Source: Enterobacter wuhouensis (GTDB taxonomy: Bacteria > Pseudomonadota > Gammaproteobacteria > Enterobacterales > Enterobacteriaceae). From it: DNA of 64,000 nucleotides. Each line of letters starts with the position of its first letter. Positions within the stretch are counted from its first letter, which is position 1. Made by a program: the position numbers and the translations under genes. The notes under the pieces were generated by a model. That model ran no database searches and was not told the origin of the DNA. It was given only the letters and a program-made list of their open reading frames with translations. The stretch is taken from NCBI RefSeq assembly GCF_004331265.1, contig NZ_SJOO01000006.1:1-64000 (forward strand). Direction: 5' to 3'. Below are positions 1-10,518 of the stretch, piece by piece.

Positions 1-54
1 CTTATTTTCGCTTTTCTCCGCTAACCCGGCGGCCTGTAAGCCGTTGTTCCGTGT

Positions 55-130
55 CAGTGGAGGCGCATTATAGGGAGTTATTCTGACGTGACAAGAGGAA
101 ATTTAAAAAAAGTTTCTGACCGTGTTTTTT
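55..130 (-). promoter_or_regulatory. rRNA operon P1 promoter (rrnC-like), transcribing out of the window
   Basis: Read on the minus strand, this has the layout of an E. coli rrn P1 promoter: -35 TTGTCA (89-94), a 16-bp spacer, -10 TATAAT (67-72), and the GC-rich discriminator GCGCC (62-66). The predicted start is near 58. A/T tracts upstream of the -35 (95-130) resemble an UP element. The transcribed leader, CACTGACACGGAACAACGG, is typical of rrn operons. In E. coli K-12 yieP is divergent from rrsC, so the 16S gene should lie just left of the window. The rRNA itself is not in the window. Confidence 0.9.
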
Positions 131-243
131 TTCACCAACAGCGGTGAGATCAAGCTACAAATTGTTCTATTTGATGTCTCTGCAACCACAATCACATTCG
201 AGGTGGCATACTTACCCGCATGAATCATTAAGGAATAAGAGCG

Positions 244-951
244 ATGCCCTTAAGCGCACAACAGCTGGCAGCACAAAAAAATCTCTCCTATGTGCTGGCA
301 GAAAAGCTGGCTCAGCTAATCTTAGCGGGTAAATATGCCCCAGGCAGCATCCTGCCAGGTGAGATGGAGTTGGGTGAGCAGTTTGGGGTAAGCCGTACCG
401 CCGTTCGTGAAGCGGTGAAAACGTTAACGGCAAAAGGAATGGTGCTACCGCGTCCGCGTATTGGTACGCGCGTGATGCCTCAGGCGAACTGGAACTTCCT
501 CGATCAGGAGTTACTCTCCTGGTGGATGACCGAAGACAATTTCCACCAGGTGGTCGATCATTTCCTGGTGATGCGCAGTAGCCTTGAGCCTCAGGCCTGC
601 CTGCTTGCCGCGACGCTAGGCACGGCAGAACAAAAAGCGCAGCTTAATACCTTGATGGAAGAGATGGTGTTCCTGAAAAAGCACTTCAACCGCGAACGCT
701 GGATTGAGGTAGATATGGCCTGGCACGAACACATCTATATGATGAGCGCCAATCCGTTCCTGACCTCCTTCGCTTCTTTATTCCATTCGGTGTACCACAC
801 CTATTTCACCGCGATTACTCAAGATGAAGTGGTAAAGTTGGATCTGCATCAGGCGATAGTTGATGCCATTCAGGAGAGCGACGGGCAGAAGGCCCTGAGT
901 GCGTGTCAGGCATTGTTGGTTGCACCAACCCACCAGCAGGTAAATAAATGA
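244..951 (+). CDS. yieP: YieP, FadR/GntR-family transcriptional regulator
   Basis: A 235-residue cytoplasmic DNA-binding protein. Residues about 15-80 form a GntR-type winged helix-turn-helix, visible as [20 protein letters not shown] followed by a wing. The C-terminal all-helical part, about 95-230, is an FCD (FadR C-terminal) effector domain; its conserved DMAWHEHI segment and later histidines are the usual metal or ligand contacts. The protein is nearly identical to E. coli YieP over its whole length. The effector is not evident from the sequence. Its stop overlaps the hsrA start (ATGA), so the two are probably co-transcribed and translationally coupled. It is divergent from the rRNA promoter at the left edge. 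Confidence 0.95.
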   Translation: MPLSAQQLAAQKNLSYVLAEKLAQLILAGKYAPGSILPGEMELGEQFGVSRTAVREAVKTLTAKGMVLPRPRIGTRVMPQANWNFLDQELLSWWMTEDNFHQVVDHFLVMRSSLEPQACLLAATLGTAEQKAQLNTLMEEMVFLKKHFNRERWIEVDMAWHEHIYMMSANPFLTSFASLFHSVYHTYFTAITQDEVVKLDLHQAIVDAIQESDGQKALSACQALLVAPTHQQVNK

Positions 952-2381
952 CAGAGAAAAAAGCGCGCAGCATGGCCGGATTGCCGTGGATTGCAGCCAT
1001 GGCGTTCTTTATGCAAGCACTGGATGCCACAATCCTCAACACCGCTCTACCCGCCATCGCACAAAGCCTTAACCGTTCCCCGCTGGCGATGCAGTCCGCT
1101 ATTATCAGTTACACTCTGACGGTCGCGATGCTGATCCCCGTTAGCGGCTGGCTGGCCGACCGTTTCGGCACCCGTAAAATATTCATGTTAGCCGTGACGC
1201 TTTTCACCCTTGGCTCTCTGGCCTGCGCGCTCTCCACCTCCTTAACGGAGCTGGTGATCTTCCGCGTGCTCCAGGGGATTGGCGGCGCGATGATGATGCC
1301 CGTGGCGCGCCTGGCGTTACTGCGCGCCTACCCGCGCAGCGAACTCCTTCCCGTCCTCAACTTCGTCACCATGCCTGGCCTGGTTGGCCCGATACTGGGC
1401 CCCGTGCTCGGCGGCGTGCTCGTTACCTGGGCGAGCTGGCACTGGATCTTCCTGATTAATATTCCGATTGGCGTGGCGGGCCTGATTTATGCCCGCAAAT
1501 ATATGCCGAACTTCACCACGCCGAGACGCAGCTTCGACATGGGCGGCTTTTTCCTGTTTGGACTGAGCCTGGTGTTGTTCTCCAGCGGAATGGAGCTTTT
1601 CGGTGAGAAAATCGTGGCGACGTGGCTGGCGCTGTCCGTCATCCTTAGCGGTGTTTTGCTGTTCCTTCTTTATATACGTCATGCACGCCGTCATCCGACA
1701 CCGCTGATCTCGTTGTCGCTCTTCAATACCCGCACCTTCTCGGTCGGCGTGGCGGGCAACATTGCCTCTCGCCTGGGTACAGGCTGTGTTCCCTTCCTGA
1801 TGCCATTGATGCTGCAGGTCGGTTTCGGTTATCCGGCGCTGATTGCTGGCTGCATGATGGCCCCCACGGCGATGGGATCAATTCTGGCGAAATCAACGGT
1901 CACGCAGGTGCTGCGCTGGTTTGGCTATCGTAAGACGCTGGTAGGCGTGACAGTCTTTATCGGGCTGATGATTGCGCAGTTCTCGCTGCAATCCGCCGCG
2001 CTACCCGTCTGGATGCTGATCCTGCCGCTGTTTGTGTTGGGGATGGCGATGTCGACGCAGTTCACGTCGATGAATACCATCACCCTCGCCGATCTGACCG
2101 ACGAGAACGCCAGCAGCGGCAATAGCGTACTGGCGGTCACTCAGCAGCTGTCGATAAGTCTAGGCGTTGCCGTGAGTGCGGCGGTGCTGCGGTTTTATGA
2201 AGGGTTCGACGGTACGAATACCGTAGAGCAGTTCCACTATACCTTTATCACCATGGGCGCACTCACCGTGGTATCGGCGCTGGTCTTTATGCTGTTGAAA
2301 CCGAAAGATGGCCGAAACCTGATTAAAGAGCGCCACAAAGAGAAGGCTAAACCGAGCCGCGTTCCATCAGAACAGGAGTAA
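948..2381 (+). CDS. hsrA: HsrA, MFS transporter of the DHA2 family
   Basis: A 477-residue inner-membrane transporter of the 14-helix drug:H+ antiporter-2 group. The MFS motif A region reads [13 protein letters not shown] around residues 66-78, and motif C-like [10 protein letters not shown] lies near 147. E. coli HsrA (YieO) has been linked to homocysteine resistance; the physiological substrate here is unknown. The start overlaps the yieP stop. The last 35 bases overlap the 3' end of the convergent rbsR, so the two genes share coding sequence at their ends. Confidence 0.93.
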   Translation: MTEKKARSMAGLPWIAAMAFFMQALDATILNTALPAIAQSLNRSPLAMQSAIISYTLTVAMLIPVSGWLADRFGTRKIFMLAVTLFTLGSLACALSTSLTELVIFRVLQGIGGAMMMPVARLALLRAYPRSELLPVLNFVTMPGLVGPILGPVLGGVLVTWASWHWIFLINIPIGVAGLIYARKYMPNFTTPRRSFDMGGFFLFGLSLVLFSSGMELFGEKIVATWLALSVILSGVLLFLLYIRHARRHPTPLISLSLFNTRTFSVGVAGNIASRLGTGCVPFLMPLMLQVGFGYPALIAGCMMAPTAMGSILAKSTVTQVLRWFGYRKTLVGVTVFIGLMIAQFSLQSAALPVWMLILPLFVLGMAMSTQFTSMNTITLADLTDENASSGNSVLAVTQQLSISLGVAVSAAVLRFYEGFDGTNTVEQFHYTFITMGALTVVSALVFMLLKPKDGRNLIKERHKEKAKPSRVPSEQE

Positions 2382-3339
2382 GCTGCAGGCGTTGCTGCTG
2401 CAGCGTAGGCTGTGCCATACGGTGGATCAAGACATCGATGGCCAGCTCGCCCAGTTCATCCTTCGGCTGATGGATCGTGGTGAGCGGCGGCGTCATGTAA
2501 CGGGCAAGTTCGATATCATCGTAGCCAATTATCGCCATATCGTCCGGCACGCGAAGCCCAACCTGATACAGGGCCTGGTAGGCACCAAACGCCATCGCGT
2601 CGTTACCAATAAACACCGCCTGCGGACGCGGTTCCTGGGCCAGCAGTTTCTGCATCGCCTCGAAGCCACCGTTAAATTCAAAATCGCCGGTGATACGGTA
2701 GCCGTCGGGAATGGCAAGCCCCGACCGTTCCATTGCCGAAAGATACCCTTCCAGACGCAAGCGTGCAGGGGTTTTATCCAGCGGCCCAGTAATGCAGGCG
2801 ATGCGGGTATAGCCTTTATCAATAAGATGCTGCGTCGCCATATCCCCGCCCAGCAGGGAGTTATCCTGTATCAGATCGCTGGTGCCGTCGAACGGCGCCC
2901 AGTCCATCATCACCGTTGGGATAGAAGGATAGCGCTGGATGATCTCTTTCGAGGGCTGGTGCGTTTCGGTGCAAAGCAGCAGTAGCCCGTCGACGCGTTT
3001 TTGCATCAGCGTCTCCAGGTTGCGGTTCATGCGCTGCTCATCGCCTTCGGTATTGCACAGCACCAGGCTGTAGCCGCGCTCGAAGCAGCTGCGCTCGACG
3101 CCGCGCACAAGTTCAGAATAAAAAGGGTTGGTACTGGCCGTAATCAGCATCCCGATAGTACGGGTCTGGTTAAGCTTAAGGCTACGCGCCAGCGCAGACG
3201 GCGCATAGTTGAGATCTTTTACTGCGGCTTCGACTTTTTCCCGAATCGCCTCGCTGACGAAGCGATCGTTGTTTATCACGTGGGAGACCGTCGAGGTAGA
3301 AACGCCCGCCATGCGGGCGACATCTTTCATCGTAGCCAA
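2347..3339 (-). CDS. rbsR: RbsR, ribose operon repressor (LacI family)
   Basis: A 330-residue LacI-family repressor, the same length as E. coli RbsR. The N-terminal helix-turn-helix is [20 protein letters not shown] with a hinge helix near residues 48-58. The remainder is a periplasmic-binding-protein-like ribose-sensing domain. In E. coli it represses rbsDACBK until ribose binds. It starts 3 bases after the rbsK stop and is the last gene of the operon. The palindromes at 8215-8232 and 8297-8308 fit its known operator half-site GCGAAACG. Its 3' end overlaps hsrA by 35 bases. Confidence 0.96.
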   Translation of the reverse strand: MATMKDVARMAGVSTSTVSHVINNDRFVSEAIREKVEAAVKDLNYAPSALARSLKLNQTRTIGMLITASTNPFYSELVRGVERSCFERGYSLVLCNTEGDEQRMNRNLETLMQKRVDGLLLLCTETHQPSKEIIQRYPSIPTVMMDWAPFDGTSDLIQDNSLLGGDMATQHLIDKGYTRIACITGPLDKTPARLRLEGYLSAMERSGLAIPDGYRITGDFEFNGGFEAMQKLLAQEPRPQAVFIGNDAMAFGAYQALYQVGLRVPDDMAIIGYDDIELARYMTPPLTTIHQPKDELGELAIDVLIHRMAQPTLQQQRLQLTPVLMERGSV

Positions 3340-3342
3340 GCG

Positions 3343-4272
3343 TTACCCCTGCTGACTTAGAAATTCATCAATCTCTTTACGCCACGGAACGGAAGGCTGC
3401 GCACCTTTGCGCGTCACCGCGATCGCGGCGGCGGCATGGGCAAAGCGAATCGCATCATCCATTCCCTTACCTTCCAGCAGCGCCGTCACCAGCGCACCGT
3501 TAAAGGTATCTCCCGCAGCGATGGTATCAATGGCTTTGACCTTAAAGCCCGGTACGCGACGGCCTTCACCGTTTACGCTTGCCCACACCCCACGGCTGCC
3601 GAGGGTAATGATCACCGTTCCGATGCCTTTATCGTGCAGTGCATTCGCGGCTCGCGCAGCATCATCATCATTTTCGACGCGAATGCCCGTCAGTTTTTCC
3701 GCTTCGGTTTCGTTCGGGGTGATGATGTCCACCAGCGCCAGCAGCTCGTCTGATAATACACGGGCTGGAGCCGGGTTAAGTACGACAGTGGTATGATTTT
3801 CATGAGCAATTTTCGCGGCGGCCAGCACGCTTTCAACCGGGGATTCCAGCTGCATCAGCAGGGCTTGCGCATCCGCGACGATCTCGCGCTGCGCTTCAAC
3901 ACGTTCAATCGTCAGCGCGGCGTTAGCACCCGCATGAATACCGATGACATTCTCACCTTCTGCGTTAACGAAAATCAGCGCCACGCCGGTTGATTCCCCT
4001 TCAACCACGCTCACCGGTGCAACATCGATGTTGTCGCTTGCCAGCTGTTTGCGTACGCGCTCGCCGGTATCGTCGTCGCCGGTACAGGCGATAAAGGCGA
4101 TGTTCGCCCCGCTACGCCCGGCGGCGACGGCCTGGTTCGCGCCTTTACCGCCGAAGGCTACCTGGTACTGATTACCGGTGACGGTTTCGCCCGGCGTCGG
4201 GAAGGTTTCAAGGTTAAGAATGTGATCGGCATTGATACTGCCAAGGACGACGAGGTTGCCTGCGGTTTTCAT
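3343..4272 (-). CDS. rbsK: RbsK, ribokinase
   Basis: Phosphorylates D-ribose to ribose 5-phosphate with ATP. It is a PfkB-family kinase. Visible signatures are the N-terminal GGKGANQAVAAGRSGA motif (about residues 42-57) and the C-terminal DTIAAGDTFNGAL motif, whose Asp is the catalytic base. The start at 4272 (MKTAGNLVVLGS) gives 309 residues, as in E. coli. The open frame runs upstream to 4329, but that extension crosses an intergenic hairpin and is not family-like. It lies 108 bases after rbsB, a gap holding two stem-loops that could lower kinase expression relative to the binding protein. Confidence 0.96.
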   Translation of the reverse strand: MKTAGNLVVLGSINADHILNLETFPTPGETVTGNQYQVAFGGKGANQAVAAGRSGANIAFIACTGDDDTGERVRKQLASDNIDVAPVSVVEGESTGVALIFVNAEGENVIGIHAGANAALTIERVEAQREIVADAQALLMQLESPVESVLAAAKIAHENHTTVVLNPAPARVLSDELLALVDIITPNETEAEKLTGIRVENDDDAARAANALHDKGIGTVIITLGSRGVWASVNGEGRRVPGFKVKAIDTIAAGDTFNGALVTALLEGKGMDDAIRFAHAAAAIAVTRKGAQPSVPWRKEIDEFLSQQG

Positions 4273-4294
4273 GTATTGAGGTGTCCATCTGAGA

Positions 4295-4371
4295 GCGCCA
4301 CCGGTGTTACCCGGTGGCGTATGCCACACTTTTCTTTATAGGGTGTCCCTCAGGCAGCCAGCGACTGCCTG
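4295..4371 (-). other. Two stem-loops in the rbsB-rbsK gap
   Basis: Two perfect inverted repeats lie between rbsB and rbsK. The first has CGCCACCGG (4296-4304) against CCGGTGGCG (4311-4319), with a 6-base loop. The second has CAGGCAG (4351-4357) against CTGCCTG (4365-4371), with a 7-base loop. Neither is followed by a T run on the minus strand, so they look like mRNA-stabilising or attenuating structures rather than full terminators. The 3' region of rbsB in E. coli is also the source of the sRNA RbsZ. Whether an equivalent exists here cannot be told from sequence. Confidence 0.6.
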
Positions 4372-4380
4372 AATCGCCTT

Positions 4381-5271
4381 TTACTGCTTGATGACCAGCT
4401 TCAGGTCAACCGGATATTTGGCCTGAACTTTTTCGCCCTTCAGCACTTTGTCGGCAGTTTCAACGCCGGTCGCGCCAATCTGCTCAGGCAGCTGAGCGAT
4501 GGTCGCAGCCAGTTTGCCATCGTTTACCGCTTTTTCACCATCAGGCGTGCCGTCAAATCCGACAACCATCACATCAGATTTACCTGCAGTCTGCAGCGCA
4601 CGCAGCGCGCCAAGCGCCATTTCGTCGTTCTGTGCGAACACGGCCTGCACGTCAGGGTGCGCGGTCAGCAGGTTCTGCATCACGTTCAGGCCCTTAGTAC
4701 GGTCGAAGTCTGCCGGCTGGCTCGCCAGGACGTTAAATTTATGAGCAGCAACGGCCTGCTGGAAGCCTTCACCACGCTCACGCGCTGCGGAAGTCCCGGC
4801 AATGCCCTGCAGTTCGATGACTTTCGCGCCTTCACCGGCTTTCTTCGCGATGTAATCGCCCGCGATTTTGCCGCCAAGCACGTTATCAGACGCGATGTGG
4901 CTCACCACGTCGCCTTTCGTCGCCTGACGGTCCAGGGTGATCACCGGAATTTTTGCCTGATTTGCCATCTTCACGGCGTTGCCTACGGCGTCAGAATCGG
5001 TCGGGTTGATCAGCAGGATTTTGGTGCCACGGACGGTCAGATCCTGCACGTTCGCCAGCTCTTTCGCCGGGTTATTCTGAGAATCCAGAACCACCAGGTT
5101 GTAGCCCAGCTTGTCCGCTTCTTTCTGCGCGCCATCCTTCAGGGAGACGAAGAACGGGTTGTTCAGGGTTGAGACAACCAGCGCGATGGTGTCTTTCGCC
5201 ATTGCGTTAGCACTTACGGTTGCGCTCAGCGCGACAGCAGAAACCAGGGTAGCCAGTTTTTTCATGTTCAT
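4381..5271 (-). CDS. rbsB: RbsB, periplasmic D-ribose-binding protein
   Basis: Substrate-binding component of the ribose ABC transporter and ligand for the Trg chemoreceptor in E. coli. It has 296 residues with a Sec signal peptide, [20 protein letters not shown]...ANAMA, cleaved before KDTIALV. The mature protein is a type I periplasmic-binding fold and is almost identical to the E. coli protein. It is followed by rbsK and preceded by rbsC. It is normally the most abundant product of the operon, consistent with the hairpins downstream. Confidence 0.97.
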   Translation of the reverse strand: MNMKKLATLVSAVALSATVSANAMAKDTIALVVSTLNNPFFVSLKDGAQKEADKLGYNLVVLDSQNNPAKELANVQDLTVRGTKILLINPTDSDAVGNAVKMANQAKIPVITLDRQATKGDVVSHIASDNVLGGKIAGDYIAKKAGEGAKVIELQGIAGTSAARERGEGFQQAVAAHKFNVLASQPADFDRTKGLNVMQNLLTAHPDVQAVFAQNDEMALGALRALQTAGKSDVMVVGFDGTPDGEKAVNDGKLAATIAQLPEQIGATGVETADKVLKGEKVQAKYPVDLKLVIKQ

Positions 5272-5298
5272 ATCTAAGATGTCCTGTAGTGTCGTCAG

Positions 5299-6264
5299 TT
5301 ACTGTTTTTTGTTGTCTACCAGTACCGCCAGCAAAATCACCACTGCCTTAACGATCATCTGGTAATAGGAGGAAACACCTAACAAATTCAAACCATTATT
5401 CAGGAAACCGAGGATCAGTGCGCCGATCAACGTCCCAACAATGCGACCTTTACCGCCCGCAAGACTCGTACCGCCCAGAACCACTGCCGCAATGGCATCC
5501 AGCTCATACCCCGTGCCCGCCGTTGGCTGCGCGGAGGAGAGGCGCGCCACTTCGATGATGCCCGCCAGTGACGCCAGCAGGCCGCACAGGGAATAAACGA
5601 TAATTTTGACTTTATTGACGCTGATACCGGACAGACGCGTTGCCGCTTCGTTACCGCCCAGGGCATAGATATAACGACCAAGACGGGTGTGGTGCAGCAT
5701 GTACCACGCCGCCAGGAAGACGATAGCCATGATCCAGACCGGCGTCGGGATGCCCAGCGGGCGACCGATACCGAACCAGCCAAACAGATCCGCGTTATCG
5801 GTAAAGCCCGTGTTCACCGGACTGCCGTTGGTGTACACCATGGTCACACCGCGCAGGAGCAGCATCATCACCAGCGTGGCGATGAACGCCTGAACGCGGC
5901 CTTTTGCCACAATCACGCCGGTTACAGCACCAATCGCCGCGCCTGCCGCCAGGGCAGCGGCCACGGCCACCAGCGCGTTGACCTCAATGCCGACAATCGA
6001 AGCGGCGATCGCGCCGGTGAGCGCCAGCAGGGAACCGACGGACAGATCGATACCTGAGGTCAAAATCACCAGCGTCATCCCGACCGCCATTATGGCGTTC
6101 ACCGACGTCTGCTGCAGAATGTTGAACAGGTTATTCACGGTGAAGAAATTCGGGCTCATGGTCGAAACAATCGCGATCAGCACCAGCAGGGCAATCAGCG
6201 ATTTTTGTTCAAGCAGCCATGCCTTAGTGAAATAGCGGCGACCAGAAACAGCCTGGGTAGTCAT
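5299..6264 (-). CDS. rbsC: RbsC, ribose ABC transporter permease
   Basis: A 321-residue inner-membrane permease of the BPD_transp_2 family, with roughly ten hydrophobic segments and the cytoplasmic loop (GGNEAATRLSGI, about residues 203-214) that contacts the ATPase. It forms a homodimer with RbsA. It lies 4 bases after the rbsA stop. Near-identity with E. coli RbsC makes the call secure. Confidence 0.97.
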   Translation of the reverse strand: MTTQAVSGRRYFTKAWLLEQKSLIALLVLIAIVSTMSPNFFTVNNLFNILQQTSVNAIMAVGMTLVILTSGIDLSVGSLLALTGAIAASIVGIEVNALVAVAAALAAGAAIGAVTGVIVAKGRVQAFIATLVMMLLLRGVTMVYTNGSPVNTGFTDNADLFGWFGIGRPLGIPTPVWIMAIVFLAAWYMLHHTRLGRYIYALGGNEAATRLSGISVNKVKIIVYSLCGLLASLAGIIEVARLSSAQPTAGTGYELDAIAAVVLGGTSLAGGKGRIVGTLIGALILGFLNNGLNLLGVSSYYQMIVKAVVILLAVLVDNKKQ

Positions 6265-6268
6265 CTTC

Positions 6269-7774
6269 TTACTCCTGATTCACGCGATTAAGCTTGCCCA
6301 CAGCGGCAGCCATCAGAACTTCCTGGGTGGCCTGCTCGCGAGTGAATTCACCGCCGAGATGCCCTTCATGCATAACGATAATACGATCGCTCATGCCTAA
6401 TACTTCTGGCATCTCGGAAGAGACCAGAATGATGCTCAGACCGTCGGCCTTGAACTGGTTAATCAGCTGATAGATCTCTTTCTTCGCGCCCACGTCCACG
6501 CCGCGGGTTGGCTCGTCGAGGATCAGCACTTTCGGGCGCGTCATCAGCCCGCGCGCAATCGCCACTTTCTGCTGATTGCCGCCGGACAACAGGCCAATCG
6601 CCTGCTCCATCGACGGGGTTTTTACGTTAAAGAGGCGGATAAAATCGCTGACGGCCTGCTGTTCGTCTTTGTGCTTCAGCGTACCGCCGCTATGGCTGAA
6701 ATAGCGCAGCGCGGTCAGGGACATGTTCTCTTTTACCGACATCCCCAGCACCAGGCCGTCGCGCTTGCGGTCTTCGGATATATAGACGATGCCGTTCGCC
6801 AGGCCATCCTGCGGAGAGCGAGTGACCACTTCATGACCGTCGAGAGTGACATAACCGCTGGTGCGCGGCAGTGCGCCGTACAGCTCTTTCATCAGCTCGG
6901 TACGTCCGGCGCCCATCAGGCCCGCCACGCCCAGGATCTCGCCCTGGCGCAGGGTAAAGGTCACGTCGTTCACACCCGGTCCGCAGAGGTTGTCCACCTT
7001 CAGGCGGATCTCACCCGGCGCTTTATCCAGATGCGGATACTGATCTTCGAGCTTACGCCCCACCATCATTTCGATAAGCGAATCTTCGGTCAGCGTCGCC
7101 ACTTCGCGCTCGGCAATAAACTGCCCGTCGCGGAAGACGGTGACGTCATCGCAGATTTCGAAGATCTCTTTCATGCGGTGAGAGATATAGACAATCCCGC
7201 GCCCCTGCGACTTCAGCTCACGGATCACGCGGAACAGGGATTCGGTTTCGGTATCGGTCAGGGCGTCGGTCGGTTCATCCATAATGATGACCTTCGACTC
7301 AAAGCTCAGCACCTTCGCGATTTCCACCATCTGCTGATCGCCAATGGAGAGATCGCCCACCAGGCGGTCGCTCTTAAAGCGCAGGTTCAGCTTCGCCAGC
7401 AGCTTGTCTGCTTCGGCATACATGGTTTTCCAGTCGATTTTTCCGAACCGGTTTACAAACTCGCGGCCGAGGAAGATGTTTTCCGCAATGGTGAGCTGCG
7501 GGATGAGGTTCAGCTCCTGGTGAATAATACCGATGCCCGCTTCCTGAGAGGATTTCGGGCCGATGAAGGTGGTCTCTTTTCCCAGCCAGACGAGTGAACC
7601 GGCATCGCGTTGGTAGATACCGGTCAGCACTTTCATCATGGTGGATTTGCCGGCACCGTTTTCGCCCACCAGCGCCATCACGCGCCCGGCGTAGACGTTC
7701 AGTGCCGCACCGGAGAGGGCTTTTACGCCCGGGAACGACTTATCGATCCCTTTGAGTTGCAGTAATGCGTCCAT
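6269..7774 (-). CDS. rbsA: RbsA, ribose ABC transporter ATP-binding protein
   Basis: A 501-residue protein with two fused nucleotide-binding domains, energising ribose import. The N-terminal domain has Walker A GENGAGKS (about 38-45). The C-terminal domain has the degenerate Walker A GLMGAGRT typical of sugar importers of this class, plus a canonical LSGGNQQK signature. The start at 7774 ([16 protein letters not shown]) reproduces the E. coli length. An upstream in-frame ATG at 7819 would lie inside rbsD. It is separated from rbsD by 7 bases. Confidence 0.96.
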   Translation of the reverse strand: MDALLQLKGIDKSFPGVKALSGAALNVYAGRVMALVGENGAGKSTMMKVLTGIYQRDAGSLVWLGKETTFIGPKSSQEAGIGIIHQELNLIPQLTIAENIFLGREFVNRFGKIDWKTMYAEADKLLAKLNLRFKSDRLVGDLSIGDQQMVEIAKVLSFESKVIIMDEPTDALTDTETESLFRVIRELKSQGRGIVYISHRMKEIFEICDDVTVFRDGQFIAEREVATLTEDSLIEMMVGRKLEDQYPHLDKAPGEIRLKVDNLCGPGVNDVTFTLRQGEILGVAGLMGAGRTELMKELYGALPRTSGYVTLDGHEVVTRSPQDGLANGIVYISEDRKRDGLVLGMSVKENMSLTALRYFSHSGGTLKHKDEQQAVSDFIRLFNVKTPSMEQAIGLLSGGNQQKVAIARGLMTRPKVLILDEPTRGVDVGAKKEIYQLINQFKADGLSIILVSSEMPEVLGMSDRIIVMHEGHLGGEFTREQATQEVLMAAAVGKLNRVNQE

Positions 7775-7781
7775 GATGGCC

Positions 7782-8201
7782 TCAGAAGGTGACGCCAGCA
7801 CAGAGAATGATATTCGCATACGGGGAACACTCCCCGCTGCGAATCACCGCCTGACTGTCTGCGGTTTGTTGTTTGAACTGTTCGTGCGTCGTGTAACGAA
7901 TTTCTATGGTGTTTCCCTGGTGTTGCTGCAGTTGCTCAATGTGGCTGAGCAACGTTTCGTGGAGTTGCGGATTATGTTGTTTGATTTCCGCCGCGAGAAT
8001 GACCGCCTCAACCTGCATCTCCGCCGTCACCACGTCCAGTACCTGCATAAACGAAGGAACACCCTGCGTTAACGCCATATCGATACGGGCTGTGCTGCGC
8101 GGAACCGGTAAGCCAGCATCGCAAACCACCAGCGTATCGGTATGCCCAAGACGGGAAATAACCGATGAGATTTCTGAGTTGAGAACCGTGCCTTTCTTCA
8201 T
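7782..8201 (-). CDS. rbsD: RbsD, D-ribose pyranase
   Basis: Interconverts beta-pyranose and beta-furanose forms of ribose so that ribokinase can use it. It has 139 residues, as in E. coli, with the family hallmarks [14 protein letters not shown] near the N-terminus and the C-terminal [10 protein letters not shown]. It is the first gene of the rbs operon, with the RbsR-type palindrome about 14 bases upstream of its start codon. Confidence 0.96.
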   Translation of the reverse strand: MKKGTVLNSEISSVISRLGHTDTLVVCDAGLPVPRSTARIDMALTQGVPSFMQVLDVVTAEMQVEAVILAAEIKQHNPQLHETLLSHIEQLQQHQGNTIEIRYTTHEQFKQQTADSQAVIRSGECSPYANIILCAGVTF

Positions 8202-8214
8202 TTTATTGCTCCAC

Positions 8215-8232
8215 TAGCGAAACGTTTCGCTA
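8215..8232. promoter_or_regulatory. RbsR operator, promoter-proximal
   Basis: A perfect 18-bp palindrome, TAGCGAAACGTTTCGCTA, lies just before rbsD. The core GCGAAACGTTTCGC is the known E. coli RbsR operator core. Its position inside the leader just before the start codon would block transcription of rbsDACBK-rbsR. Confidence 0.88.
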
Positions 8233-8296
8233 AAAGTAGTTTAGACGCAAGAGTGTTCAGAAAACCATCATGACGTAACGGAATTGTGATCGACGT

Positions 8297-8308
8297 CGAA
8301 ACGTTTCG
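8297..8308. promoter_or_regulatory. Second RbsR-like operator
   Basis: A perfect 12-bp palindrome, CGAAACGTTTCG, flanked by GT and CT so that one arm extends to GCGAAACG. Its centre is 79 bp from that of the proximal operator. Two LacI-family sites at this distance could allow a DNA loop between repressor dimers or one tetramer. This is inferred from pattern only. Confidence 0.65.
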
Positions 8309-8339
8309 CTAAGTGAAATGGAGCGGAGGTAAATGCAAA

Positions 8340-8366
8340 ACGGTAACCCCAAGGTTACCGTTTTTT
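8340..8366. terminator. Hairpin terminator between kup and rbsD, possibly bidirectional
   Basis: The stem ACGGTAACC (8340-8348) pairs with GGTTACCGT (8353-8361). T6 follows on the plus strand and T4 on the minus strand. It lies about 60 bases beyond the kup stop, so it can end kup transcription before the rbs promoter. Confidence 0.75.
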
Positions 8367-8374
8367 ATGTTTGC

Positions 8375-8409
8375 GCCCTCTCCCTGTGGGAGAGGGTCGG
8401 GGTGAGGGC
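8375..8409. repeat. CT-rich palindromic intergenic repeat, copy A
   Basis: GCCCTCTCCC, a 4-base loop, GGGAGAGGGTC, then GGGGTGAGGGC. The same unit recurs at 30224-30318 (two units), 37144-37213 (two units) and 59562-59595. All are intergenic and just after a stop codon, here that of kup. Confidence 0.8.
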
Positions 8410-8427
8410 ATCAGCCCGCACAAAGAC

Positions 8428-10296
8428 TTAAATCTCAACCTGCGTCCCCAGCTCAATCACGCGGTTAGGCGGGATCTCAAACTGGTCAGGCGCGCGCAGG
8501 GCGTTGCGCTGCAGGATAAGGTAAAGCTTGCCGCGCAGGCGCAGATACCACGGACGTTTGCCGATGATCAGCGACTCGTGAGACATAAAGAACGACGTCT
8601 CCATCATGCGGCAGCTCAGCCCTTCCAGACCGCAGCGGTGGAATACCTCTTCCACGTTCGGCGTTTCGCGCCAGCCGTAGCTTGCCACCACGCGCCAGAA
8701 GGTCGGCGACAGTTGCTCAATCTGCACGCGACGCACGTTATGAACGTATGGCGCATCTTCGGTACGTAGCGTCAGGAGGATCACGCGCTCGTGCAGCACT
8801 TTGTTGTGCTTGAGGTTGTGCATCAGCGCAAACGGGATTACGTTCAGCGCACGGGACATATACACCGCCGTACCGGGCACGCGCACCGGCGGGGATTTCT
8901 CCAGCGAGGCGATCATCGCCTCCAGAGAGTTGCCGTGCTCGTGCATGCGACGCAGCAGGCGAAAGCGCTCGCTTTTCCACGTCGTCATCACGATGAACAT
9001 GACCAGGCCCAGCGTCAGCGGCAGCCAGCCGCCGGAGACAATCTTGTCGAGGTTGGCGGAGAACAGCGGCACGTCGATACACAGGAAGCCCACCAGAATC
9101 AGCCCTACGAGCAACTTATTCCAGTGCCAGTTCCGGTATGCCACCGTGGTGGAGAGGATCGTCGTCAGCACCATCGTTCCCGTCACGGCAATACCGTACG
9201 CCGCGGCCAGGTTGCTGGAGTGTTCGAAGCTGACGATAACAATCACGACCGCAAAATAGAGCAGCCAGTTAATGAAAGGTATGTAGATCTGGCCGGATTC
9301 CATTTCAGACGTATGGATAATGCGCATCGGCGAGAGATAGCCCAGACGCACAGCCTGACGGGTCAGGGAGAAGACGCCGGAAATCACCGCCTGAGACGCA
9401 ATCACCGTCGCCAGCGTGGCGAGGATCAGCATCGGGACCAGCGCCCAGTCGGGGGCCAGCAGGAAGAACGGGTTTTTAATCGCTTCAGGGTGTTCAAGCA
9501 GCAGCGCCCCCTGGCCGAAGTAGTTCAGCACCAGCGATGGCAAAACCACGGTAAACCACGCCACGCGGATAGGCAGTTTCCCGAAGTGGCCCATATCGGC
9601 ATACAGTGCTTCAACGCCGGTAATGGAGAGCACGACCGCACCCAGCGCCACGAACGACACCATTTTGTATTCGAGGAAGAAATGCACCGCCCACATAGGG
9701 TTCAGCGCATGCAGCACGTCGGGGTTAGCGATAATGCTGCGCAAACCGAGCGCGGCCAGGATCAGGAACCAGGCCAGCATAATCGGCGCAAAGAGCTTAC
9801 CCACCAGCCCTGTGCCGTGCTTTTGAATAGCAAACAGCAGCGTCAGCACGATTATCGCAAGCGGCACAACCCAGGTATCAAGCTGCGGTGCGATAATCTC
9901 AAGCCCTTCTATCGCCGACATGACCGAAATCGCCGGCGTAATGACCACTTCCCCATAGAAGAAGCTGCCGCCAATCAGGCCGATAATGACCAGCACCGAC
10001 GTCATTCTGGCGGACGTATTGCGCCCGGCAAGCGACATCAGCGTCAGGATCCCACCTTCACCCGCGTTATCTGCGCGCATAACGAAGGAGAGATATTTAA
10101 CAGAAACTACCAGGATCAGCAGCCAGAAGATGAGGGACAGAAAGCCGAATACGGCATCACGTTCAACACCAAAACCAAACTGACCGGACAGACATTCACG
10201 AAGCGTATAGAGCGGGCTGGTGCCGATATCACCATAGACAACCCCGATCGCCGCAAGCGTTATTGCGGGTAATGATTGCTTTTTATCAGTGCTCAT
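8428..10296 (-). CDS. kup: Kup (TrkD), low-affinity K+ (and Cs+) uptake protein
   Basis: A 622-residue inner-membrane potassium:proton symporter of the KUP/HAK/KT family, identical in length to E. coli Kup. About twelve transmembrane segments fill residues 10-450. The family signature [15 protein letters not shown] lies at about 18-32. A hydrophilic C-terminal cytoplasmic domain of about 170 residues follows. It is monocistronic, with its own terminator at 8340-8366, and divergent from ravA across about 220 bases. Confidence 0.97.
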   Translation of the reverse strand: MSTDKKQSLPAITLAAIGVVYGDIGTSPLYTLRECLSGQFGFGVERDAVFGFLSLIFWLLILVVSVKYLSFVMRADNAGEGGILTLMSLAGRNTSARMTSVLVIIGLIGGSFFYGEVVITPAISVMSAIEGLEIIAPQLDTWVVPLAIIVLTLLFAIQKHGTGLVGKLFAPIMLAWFLILAALGLRSIIANPDVLHALNPMWAVHFFLEYKMVSFVALGAVVLSITGVEALYADMGHFGKLPIRVAWFTVVLPSLVLNYFGQGALLLEHPEAIKNPFFLLAPDWALVPMLILATLATVIASQAVISGVFSLTRQAVRLGYLSPMRIIHTSEMESGQIYIPFINWLLYFAVVIVIVSFEHSSNLAAAYGIAVTGTMVLTTILSTTVAYRNWHWNKLLVGLILVGFLCIDVPLFSANLDKIVSGGWLPLTLGLVMFIVMTTWKSERFRLLRRMHEHGNSLEAMIASLEKSPPVRVPGTAVYMSRALNVIPFALMHNLKHNKVLHERVILLTLRTEDAPYVHNVRRVQIEQLSPTFWRVVASYGWRETPNVEEVFHRCGLEGLSCRMMETSFFMSHESLIIGKRPWYLRLRGKLYLILQRNALRAPDQFEIPPNRVIELGTQVEI

Positions 10297-10518
10297 AGAC
10301 TAGTCTTTTCGTTTAAATAACAAATGTGTGCTTAGTCCCTTGGCCCACAAAAAGCGCACAGTATGCACGATTCATTGCAAAATCGTACCCCTAAATGCAA
10401 CCGCGTTAATGTAGCGCAAAGAAAATTGCGCCGCACTTCAGTCTATTACCAGGCCAGACTGAAACGTCTATACTCGCTTCAATTGGCCGCCGCGACGGCG
10501 AAAGGATGCAAAACTATT

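Noticed and set aside
1..243. tRNA or rRNA gene inside the window at the left edge
   Set aside because: Only the rrn P1 promoter and start of the leader are present; the mature 16S would begin beyond position 1.
4273..4329. Upstream ATG start for rbsK
   Set aside because: The extra 19 residues are translated from the intergenic hairpin and are not family-like; 4272 gives the E. coli length.
8791..10272. 493-codon open frame on the plus strand across kup
   Set aside because: Antisense to a full-length, highly conserved kup; the translation is rich in His, Arg and Gln, as shadow frames are.
10363..10518. Upstream ATG start for ravA
   Set aside because: The 52 added residues lie in the promoter region and are not part of RavA.
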